DNA of 5,668 nt from NCBI GenBank assembly GCA_017632825.1, contig JAGBQP010000069.1, positions 1 to 5,668 of the forward strand, written 5' to 3'. The translations under genes were made by a program, and so were the position numbers. The notes under the pieces were generated by a model. The model was not told where the DNA came from. It made no database searches and saw nothing but the letters and a program-made list of their open reading frames with translations. Source of the stretch: Prevotella sp. Lineage in GTDB: Bacteria > Bacteroidota > Bacteroidia > Bacteroidales > Bacteroidaceae. Positions 1 to 5,668 of the stretch are shown here, one piece after another (within the stretch, counting starts at the first letter, position 1; every line of letters begins with the position of its first letter).

Positions 1-864
1 ACTCCTGCCCGCATAGCTGGTTGCCGTGAAATTGTGCTCTGTACACCTCCCGGACGCGACGGTAAGGTAAACCCCGCCATTCTGATGGCTGCCCGCGTTG
101 CCGGTGTCAGTCAGATTTTTAAGATCGGTGGTGTCCAGGCCATCGGAGCTATGGCTTATGGTACGGAGAGCGTCCCAAAAGTCTATAAGATTTTCGGTCC
201 TGGTAACCAGTATGTTATGGCTGCCAAACAACAGGTTAGCCTACACGAAGTAGCCATCGATATGCCCGCCGGCCCCTCAGAAGTCTGCGTAGTTGCCGAC
301 GATAGTTGCAATACAGAGTTTGTTGCTGCCGACTTATTGTCACAAGCCGAGCACGGTATCGACTCGCAGGTTTTCCTCATAACCACATCAAATAAGGTGA
401 TTGAGGACGTACAGGAAGCTGTCAGCCGACAACTGAACCAGCTGCCGCGAAAGGAGATTGCCCAGAAAACGCTGGAGAACTCAACACTCGTATTGGTTAA
501 CGACCTCAAAGAGGCTATTGACCTCTCGAATGCCTATGCGCCAGAACACCTGATATTACAAACAGAGAACTATATGGAGTTGGCCGAAGATGTCATCAAT
601 GCAGGTAGCGTCTTCCTTGGACAGTATGCTTGTGAGAGCGCTGGCGACTATGCAAGCGGCACTAACCACACACTGCCCACCCACGGCTACGCTACAACAT
701 ATAGCGGTGTCAACCTGGACAGCTACCAGCGTAAGGTGACGTTCCAGCATCTCACAGCCGAAGGCGTCAGCAACATCGGACGCGCTGTCGAGCTGATGGC
801 AGAAGCAGAGCAGCTCGACGCTCACAAGAACGCAATGACTGTTCGCATAAATAGTTTGAAATGA
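1..864 (+). CDS. hisD: Histidinol dehydrogenase, 5'-truncated by window edge
   Basis: HisD is a cytosolic zinc enzyme that oxidises L-histidinol to L-histidine in two NAD+-dependent steps, the end of the histidine pathway. The reading frame is open from base 1 ([10 protein letters not shown]...), so the gene enters from the left; 287 codons are visible. Family motifs are plain: [47 protein letters not shown]. Lining these up with E. coli HisD from memory gives a constant offset of 144: zinc ligands Q259, H262, D360 and H419 fall at visible codons 115, 118, 216 and 275, and the catalytic E326/H327 pair at 182/183. All are present, with no net indel between codons 115 and 275, so the enzyme should be active. 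About 144 N-terminal residues lie outside the window. The stop codon overlaps the hisC start, which indicates translational coupling. Confidence 0.97.
   Translation, partial: TPARIAGCREIVLCTPPGRDGKVNPAILMAARVAGVSQIFKIGGVQAIGAMAYGTESVPKVYKIFGPGNQYVMAAKQQVSLHEVAIDMPAGPSEVCVVADDSCNTEFVAADLLSQAEHGIDSQVFLITTSNKVIEDVQEAVSRQLNQLPRKEIAQKTLENSTLVLVNDLKEAIDLSNAYAPEHLILQTENYMELAEDVINAGSVFLGQYACESAGDYASGTNHTLPTHGYATTYSGVNLDSYQRKVTFQHLTAEGVSNIGRAVELMAEAEQLDAHKNAMTVRINSLK
861..864 (+). other. hisD/hisC ATGA stop-start overlap
   Basis: The four bases ATGA hold both the hisC start (ATG, 861-863) and the hisD stop (TGA, 862-864). The upstream stretch is A-rich (CATAAATAGTTTGAA) and has no GGAGG-like sequence. 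Ribosomes finishing hisD therefore probably reinitiate on hisC. The overlap is seen directly; coupling is inferred. Confidence 0.85.
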
Positions 865-1907
865 AACCACTACAAGAATTAGTAAGGCCAAACATTTGGT
901 CGTTGGCCCCTTACAGCTCCGCCCGTAATGAATATGCCGGTCGCGAAGCCCACGTTTTTCTGGATGCCAACGAAAATCCATATAACGCTCCTTACAACCG
1001 CTACCCAGACCCATTGCAGCTGGAGCTGAAAGCCACATTGGCAAAGGTGAAAGGCGTACCATCCGAGTGTATATTTCTTGGCAACGGCAGCGACGAGGCC
1101 ATCGACTTGCCCTACCGCATCTTCTGTGAGCCCGGCCGCGACAACGTCGTCGCCATTGAGCCCACCTATGGTATGTATAAGGTATGCGCTGACATCAACA
1201 ACGTTGAATATCGTCCCGTACTGCTTGACGAGCACTATCAGACAACGGCCGATAAACTGCTGAGTGCATGCGATGACCACACCAAGCTCATCTGGATATG
1301 TTCACCTAACAACCCGACGGGTAACACCATCTGTCGCGAGGAAGTACAGAAGGTCATCGAACGCTTTGAAGGCATCGTTATCGTTGACGAAGCCTATAGC
1401 GATTTCTGCCGTGAGCAGACTTTCCGCAGTGAGCTTGCCAGTCATCCGAATCTTATTGTGCTTAACACAATGTCGAAGGCATGGGGCTGCGCAGCCATCC
1501 GTCTGGGCATGGCATTCGCCTCGAAAGAGATTATCGATATATTTAATAAGGTGAAATATCCCTACAACGTCAACCTTCTCACACAACGTCAGGCGCTGGA
1601 AGCACTGAAAGATCCGTTCGAGGTCGACAAGTGGGTACGCATACTGCTGCTCGAACGCAGTCGCGTCATCGAGGCATTCCGTCTTTTGCCTATCTGTCAG
1701 GAGGTATTCCCTACCGAAGCAAACTTCTTCTTGGCACGTATGGACGATGCCCAGGGCACATACAACTATCTGGTGGACGAAGGAATCATTGTACGCAACC
1801 GTACACGCATCCAACTATGCAATAATTGTCTGCGTGTCACTATCGGTACAAAAACCGAAAACAACACACTGATAGCAGCCCTCAGGCAGATGCCTTCAAA
1901 AAGATAA
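861..1907 (+). CDS. hisC: Histidinol-phosphate aminotransferase
   Basis: HisC is a PLP-dependent class I/II (fold type I) aminotransferase. It converts imidazole-acetol phosphate plus glutamate to L-histidinol phosphate plus 2-oxoglutarate in the cytosol. The 348-residue product is normal length for the family. Visible landmarks in order: LDANENPY near the N-terminus (substrate side), [16 protein letters not shown] (PLP phosphate loop), [16 protein letters not shown] with N150/N151, VDEAY with D176 (expected to contact the PLP ring nitrogen) and Y179, [14 protein letters not shown] with K206 as the Schiff-base lysine, and a C-terminal CLRVTIGT with the substrate-binding arginine. The GCAAIRLG stretch replaces the commoner (F/Y)(G/A)LAGxRxG form but keeps the lysine and arginine; I recall this variant from Bacteroidales HisC. 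The start at 861 fits the family N-terminus and the 4-base overlap with hisD. The gene ends in tandem in-frame stops, TAA then TAG. Confidence 0.95.
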   Translation: MKPLQELVRPNIWSLAPYSSARNEYAGREAHVFLDANENPYNAPYNRYPDPLQLELKATLAKVKGVPSECIFLGNGSDEAIDLPYRIFCEPGRDNVVAIEPTYGMYKVCADINNVEYRPVLLDEHYQTTADKLLSACDDHTKLIWICSPNNPTGNTICREEVQKVIERFEGIVIVDEAYSDFCREQTFRSELASHPNLIVLNTMSKAWGCAAIRLGMAFASKEIIDIFNKVKYPYNVNLLTQRQALEALKDPFEVDKWVRILLLERSRVIEAFRLLPICQEVFPTEANFFLARMDDAQGTYNYLVDEGIIVRNRTRIQLCNNCLRVTIGTKTENNTLIAALRQMPSKR

Positions 1908-1937
1908 TAGAATCATTATTTAGAACCTGATACATTT
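1908..1937 (+). other. hisC-thrC intergenic gap, thrC initiation region
   Basis: This 30-base AT-rich gap begins with TAG, a second in-frame stop directly after the hisC TAA. No Shine-Dalgarno-like purine run precedes the thrC ATG; the last bases are CCTGATACATTT. A weak A-U-only stem (1902-1908 with 1915-1921, one G-U pair) has no following T-tract and is not a credible terminator. TACATTTA next to the start codon resembles the Bacteroidota -7 element TAnnTTTG, but it is too close to the ATG and has no TTTG box at the right distance. Read-through from hisC is the simplest reading. Confidence 0.6.
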
Positions 1938-3287
1938 ATGAAGTACTATAGCACCAACGGACAAGCACCTGAGGCTGACCTGCAGAAAGCAGTTGTCAAG
2001 GGACTGGCCGAAGACCGCGGTCTCTACATGCCCGAACGCATCAACACCCTGCCGAAAGCATTCTTCGACAATATTCAGGACATGTCTTTTCGAGACATAG
2101 CCTACAACGTGGCCAGCGCCTTCTTCGGCGAGGATGTTGAGCTCGATGCACTGAAAGAACTGGTGTACGACACGCTCCCATTCGAATGTCCTGTGGTTAA
2201 AGTGAAGGACAACATCTTTACGCTGGAACTTTTCCATGGTCCCACACTGGCGTTCAAGGATGTTGGCGCACGTTTCATGGCACGCCTGCTGCAGTACTTC
2301 CTAAGACAGAGTTCTGGATGTGGCTGTAGTAATAAGACCAAATCAACAGTAAACGTACTCGTGGCCACCAGCGGCGATACAGGTTCGGCTGTAGCCAATG
2401 GTTTTCTTGGCGTAGATGGCATACACGTTTACGTTCTCTATCCCAAGGGTAAAGTGTCACCCATTCAGGAGTGTCAGTTCACAACGCTTGGCAAAAACAT
2501 TACAGCGATTGAGGTTGACGGCGTTTTCGATGATTGTCAGCGACTGGTAAAGTCGGCCTTTATGGATGCAGAGTTGAACGAACACATGATGCTCACATCA
2601 GCAAACTCCATCAATGTAGCCCGATTCCTACCACAAGCATTCTACTACTTTAACGCTTATGCTCAGCTGAAAAAGCTGGGACTGACAGACGAAGTGGTGA
2701 TGTGCGTTCCATCAGGCAATTTCGGCAATATCTGTTCTGCACTATTTGGTCACAAAATGGGGCTACCCATCAAACGTTTTATTGCCGCCAATAATGCTAA
2801 CGATATTTTTTTCAAATATCTGCAGACGGGCAAGTACGAACCGAAGGCAAGTGTACAGACACTGGCCAACGCTATGGACGTAGGCGATCCCTCGAACTTT
2901 GCTCGTATCATCAACCTCTATAGTGAAAACGGAAAACTATCGGATACAGAGACACACAAAGCAATCACCACTCTCATTAGTGGAGCAACCTATACAGACG
3001 AGCAGATACGTCAGACCATGCGTCAATGCTACGCCGAGACAGGCTACGTCCTTGATCCACACGGAGCTTGTGGCTATCAGGCATTGGCCGATGGTTTGAA
3101 GACTGGCGAAGTAGGTGTGTTCTGTGAGACCGCTCATCCCGCGAAATTCAAGGAAAAGGTTGATGACATCCTCGGTATTGATGTCAACATACCCGATCGA
3201 CTGGCCGCCTTCATGAAGGGCGAAAAGCGAAGTGTACCCATGACTAAGGAGTTTGAAGATTTCAAAGCATTCCTGCTTCATGAATAA
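1938..3287 (+). CDS. thrC: Threonine synthase
   Basis: ThrC is a PLP-dependent (fold type II) lyase that turns O-phospho-L-homoserine and water into L-threonine and phosphate, the last step of threonine synthesis. The 449-residue length fits the bacterial E. coli-type branch (~430 aa) rather than the shorter ~350 aa branch. Landmarks: N-terminal MKYYSTN...KGLAEDRGLYMPE; HGPTLAFKDVGARF with the PLP lysine at K107, the same number as in E. coli; ATSGDTGSAVAN (S145-G149), the PLP phosphate loop; TSANSINVARFLPQ (N223-N226); PSGNFGN (258-264); MDVGDPSNFAR; and ETAHPAKF (397-404) near the C-terminus. The ATG at 1938 gives the canonical N-terminus. Oddity: a loop at residues 125-137 with a CGC motif and polar residues appears longer than in relatives I remember. 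It lies 30 bases after hisC and 39 before carB. No thrA or homoserine kinase gene is in view. Confidence 0.96.
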   Translation: MKYYSTNGQAPEADLQKAVVKGLAEDRGLYMPERINTLPKAFFDNIQDMSFRDIAYNVASAFFGEDVELDALKELVYDTLPFECPVVKVKDNIFTLELFHGPTLAFKDVGARFMARLLQYFLRQSSGCGCSNKTKSTVNVLVATSGDTGSAVANGFLGVDGIHVYVLYPKGKVSPIQECQFTTLGKNITAIEVDGVFDDCQRLVKSAFMDAELNEHMMLTSANSINVARFLPQAFYYFNAYAQLKKLGLTDEVVMCVPSGNFGNICSALFGHKMGLPIKRFIAANNANDIFFKYLQTGKYEPKASVQTLANAMDVGDPSNFARIINLYSENGKLSDTETHKAITTLISGATYTDEQIRQTMRQCYAETGYVLDPHGACGYQALADGLKTGEVGVFCETAHPAKFKEKVDDILGIDVNIPDRLAAFMKGEKRSVPMTKEFEDFKAFLLHE

Positions 3288-3326
3288 AACTATATAGTAA
3301 GTAAGACTAAAACCCAATAAATACAG
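3288..3326 (+). other. thrC-carB intergenic gap, carB initiation region
   Basis: A 39-base, A/T-rich gap between the thrC TAA and the carB ATG. It contains ACTATATAGTAAGTAAG followed by an A-rich tract up to the start codon (AATAAATACAG). There is no GGAGG-type ribosome binding site, no hairpin with a T-tract, and no TTTG/TAnnTTTG pair. The sequence suits a leaderless-of-SD, A-rich Bacteroidota initiation region inside an operon. This is a negative finding by eye, so a weak promoter cannot be excluded. Confidence 0.55.
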
Positions 3327-5668
3327 ATGGAAAAGAAACTGAAAAAAGTGCTGGTGCTCGGCTCCGGTGCTCTAAAAATCGGACAGGCCGGCGAGTTCGA
3401 CTACTCGGGCTCACAGGCACTGAAAGCATTGCGTGAGGAAGGCATCTCATCAGTATTGGTTAACCCCAATATCGCTACCATCCAGACATCGGAAGGTATC
3501 GCAGACAAGGTGTATTTCCAGCCAGTCAACACACACTTTGTGACTGAAATCATCAAGAAGGAGCGTCCTGACGGCATTCTCCTGGCTTTCGGTGGTCAGA
3601 CAGCACTCAACTGCGGAACAGAGCTTTATCTCAACGGAACATTGAAAGAGTATGGTGTTGAGGTTCTGGGCACAAGCGTAGAGGCCATTATGAATACCGA
3701 AGACCGCGATCTCTTTGTTAAGAAGTTGGCCGAGATTGACCTGAAAGTACCGGTTAGTCACGCCGTTGAGTCTATGGAAGATGCTCTGAAAGCTGCACAC
3801 GAAATAGGTTTCCCCATCATGATTCGTTCTGCCTATGCGCTTGGAGGTCTGGGCTCTGGTATCTGTCCCGACGAAAAGAAGTTCATCGAACTTGCAGAAT
3901 CAGCCTTCACCTTTGCCCCACAGATACTTGTGGAAGAGAGCCTAAAGGGATGGAAAGAGATTGAGTTTGAGTGCATACGCGATGCTAACGACCGTTGCTT
4001 CACCGTAGCCTCGATGGAGAACTTCGATCCTCTGGGCATTCACACCGGTGAGTCTATCGTCGTCGCTCCTACCTGCTCACTGCGTGAAGAGCAAGTAAAG
4101 ATGCTTCAGGACATCACCATCAAGTGCGTTAAGCATCTGGATATTGTAGGCGAGTGCAACATCCAATTTGCCTTCAACGCTGAAACCAACGATTATCGTA
4201 TCATCGAGATCAATGCACGTCTGTCGCGTTCATCAGCATTGGCATCAAAAGCCACTGGCTATCCCCTCGCCTTCGTTGCCGCAAAGATTGCGCTCGGCTA
4301 TACACTCGACCAGATTGGCGAAATGGGCACCACAAGCTCAGCATACGTAGCACCGCAACTCGACTATATGATTTGTAAGATTCCACGTTGGGACCTCACC
4401 AAGTTTGCCGGTGTCAGCCGTCAGATTGGTTCCTCGATGAAGTCTGTTGGCGAGATTATGTCTATAGGACGTTCTTTTGAGGAAATGATTCAGAAAGGAC
4501 TCCGAATGATTGGTCAAGGCATGCACGGATTCGTAGGTAACGACCACACAAAATTCGAGAATCTTGACGAAGAGTTGGCTAATCCTACCGATCTGCGTAT
4601 TTTCGCCATCGCCCAGGCTTTGGAAGAAGGTTACACCATTGAGCGAATCGAGGAACTCACCAAGATTGATGTATGGTTCCTGGAGCGTTTGAAGCATATC
4701 GTTGATTTGAAACACGAACTGCTGAAGTACAACAAACTTGAGGAGTTGCCCGACGAATTATTGCTCGAGGTGAAACGTTGCGGATTCAGCGATTTCCAGA
4801 TTGCCCGTTTCGTACTCAAGTCAACAGCAACAAACATGGAGAAGGAGAACCTGGAGGTTAGAAAGTACCGTAAGCAGCGCGGCATTATTCCGTCTGTCAA
4901 GCGCATACCGACAGTTGCATCTGAGCATCCCGAGCTTACCAATTACCTTTATTTCACTTACACCCATGTACCCGCATTCGGCAATGCAGAGGGAGAGAAA
5001 TATGTGCCCGCACACGACATCAACTACTACAATAACGAAAAGTCAGTAGTTGTTCTCGGCTCTGGTGCCTACCGCATCGGCTCATCTGTAGAGTTCGACT
5101 GGTGTTCGGTCAATGCCATCAACACCGCCCGCAAGTTGGGTTACAAATCTATCATGATTAACTACAACCCTGAGACGGTATCTACTGACTATGACATGTG
5201 CGACCGCTTGTACTTCGACGAACTTTCATTGGAGCGTGTACTCGACGTCATCGATCTTGAGTCACCGCGTGGCGTCATCGTGTCAGTTGGCGGTCAGATT
5301 CCAAACAACCTTGCCATGAAACTGCATCGTCAGGGTGTTCCCGTACTCGGAACATCGCCTGTTGACATTGACCGTGCAGAGAACCGCGACAAGTTCTCAG
5401 CCATGCTCGATAAACTGGGCATTGATCAGCCCGCATGGCAGGCACTTACGTCATTCGACGATGTAAAGGACTTCGTGGCAAAAGTGGGATATCCCGTTCT
5501 CGTACGTCCTTCGTATGTACTCTCAGGTGCTGCCATGAATGTATGTTATGATGAAGAAGAACTGCATCGTTTCCTAAACATGGCTACCGAGGTGTCAAAA
5601 GAGTTCCCTGTTGTCGTTTCCAAGTTCATGACAGAAACAAAGGAGATTGAGTTCGATGCTGTAGCCGA
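3327..5668 (+). CDS. carB: Carbamoyl-phosphate synthase large subunit, 3'-truncated by window edge
   Basis: CarB makes carbamoyl phosphate from bicarbonate, ammonia (delivered by the glutaminase subunit CarA) and two ATP, feeding arginine and pyrimidine synthesis. The 780 visible codons cover the N-terminal carboxyphosphate half, the oligomerisation/linker region (about 419-572) and the start of the carbamate-phosphorylating half; roughly 290-300 residues should follow. First half: GSGALKIGQAGEFDYSG (12-28), FGGQTALNC, TEDR with R127, IRSAYALGG with R167, GWKEIEFE, INARLSRSSALASKATG with E294 and N296. These correspond to E. coli R129, R169, E299 and N301. Second half: GSGAYRIGSSVEFDW (578-592), NPETVSTDYD, SVGGQIPNN (653-661), ENR with R687 (E. 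coli R675; the preceding residue is N rather than D), and RPSYVLSGAAMN with R727 (E. coli R715). Many motifs read like animal CAD/CPS1 rather than E. coli CarB. The ATG at 3327 sits correctly before the first nucleotide-fold motif. No carA lies upstream. Confidence 0.95.
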   Translation, partial: MEKKLKKVLVLGSGALKIGQAGEFDYSGSQALKALREEGISSVLVNPNIATIQTSEGIADKVYFQPVNTHFVTEIIKKERPDGILLAFGGQTALNCGTELYLNGTLKEYGVEVLGTSVEAIMNTEDRDLFVKKLAEIDLKVPVSHAVESMEDALKAAHEIGFPIMIRSAYALGGLGSGICPDEKKFIELAESAFTFAPQILVEESLKGWKEIEFECIRDANDRCFTVASMENFDPLGIHTGESIVVAPTCSLREEQVKMLQDITIKCVKHLDIVGECNIQFAFNAETNDYRIIEINARLSRSSALASKATGYPLAFVAAKIALGYTLDQIGEMGTTSSAYVAPQLDYMICKIPRWDLTKFAGVSRQIGSSMKSVGEIMSIGRSFEEMIQKGLRMIGQGMHGFVGNDHTKFENLDEELANPTDLRIFAIAQALEEGYTIERIEELTKIDVWFLERLKHIVDLKHELLKYNKLEELPDELLLEVKRCGFSDFQIARFVLKSTATNMEKENLEVRKYRKQRGIIPSVKRIPTVASEHPELTNYLYFTYTHVPAFGNAEGEKYVPAHDINYYNNEKSVVVLGSGAYRIGSSVEFDWCSVNAINTARKLGYKSIMINYNPETVSTDYDMCDRLYFDELSLERVLDVIDLESPRGVIVSVGGQIPNNLAMKLHRQGVPVLGTSPVDIDRAENRDKFSAMLDKLGIDQPAWQALTSFDDVKDFVAKVGYPVLVRPSYVLSGAAMNVCYDEEELHRFLNMATEVSKEFPVVVSKFMTETKEIEFDAVA

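Noticed and set aside
851..858. ATAGTTTG before hisC as a Bacteroidota -7 promoter element
   Set aside because: It does not match TAnnTTTG in register, lies inside the hisD coding end, and no TTTG box sits at the needed distance.
556..1062. A 168-codon open frame on the - strand across the hisD/hisC junction
   Set aside because: It lies entirely antisense to two well-conserved genes, its translation is cysteine-rich low-quality sequence with no recognisable motif, and it is explained by the codon pattern of the + strand genes.
1302..1814. A 170-codon open frame on the - strand inside hisC
   Set aside because: It is fully antisense to the conserved core of HisC and has no family resemblance; it is a shadow frame.
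1902..1921. Inverted repeat after hisC as a terminator
   Set aside because: The stem is seven pairs, all A-U or G-U, with no T-tract after it; this is expected by chance in AT-rich sequence.
1930..1937. TACATTTA before thrC as a promoter -7 element
   Set aside because: It abuts the start codon, which would place the transcript start inside the gene, and there is no convincing -33 TTTG partner.
1..5668. A hidden novel system, mobile element, CRISPR array or RNA gene
   Set aside because: Four conserved housekeeping genes account for about 99 percent of the window, the gaps are only 30 and 39 bases, and I saw no direct repeats, tRNA-like folds or insertion-sequence ends.

Overview
The window is a run of ordinary biosynthetic genes, all on the + strand: the 3' two thirds of hisD, a complete hisC, a complete thrC, and the first ~780 codons of a large-subunit carbamoyl-phosphate synthase gene (carB). 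Spacing is very tight: hisD and hisC overlap by 4 bases, and the next two gaps are 30 and 39 bases. No promoter or terminator is recognisable between them, so they are probably one transcription unit that runs in from the left and continues to the right.

The organism is most likely a member of the Bacteroidota, probably Bacteroidales of the Prevotella/Bacteroides type. HisC carries an [10 protein letters not shown] variant of the PLP-lysine motif, and ThrC has an MKYYSTN...APEA N-terminus; both recall Bacteroidales homologues. None of the three visible start codons has a clear Shine-Dalgarno sequence, which is usual in that phylum, and the base composition looks balanced by eye. This is recognition from memory, not a database match.

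Layout: 1-864 histidinol dehydrogenase (last steps of histidine synthesis); 861-1907 histidinol-phosphate aminotransferase (same pathway, two steps earlier); 1938-3287 threonine synthase (last step of threonine synthesis); 3327-5668 CarB (carbamoyl phosphate for arginine and pyrimidines). The two his genes belong to one pathway. thrC and carB serve other pathways, so the cluster looks like a grouped amino-acid/nucleotide biosynthesis operon, not a single-pathway one.

I found no mobile element, CRISPR array, RNA gene, defence system or undescribed system. The most notable points are that the CarB sequence resembles animal CAD/CPS1 synthetase domains more than E. coli CarB at many diagnostic motifs, that thrC and carB follow hisC where hisB might be expected, and that carB has no carA next to it on the visible side.
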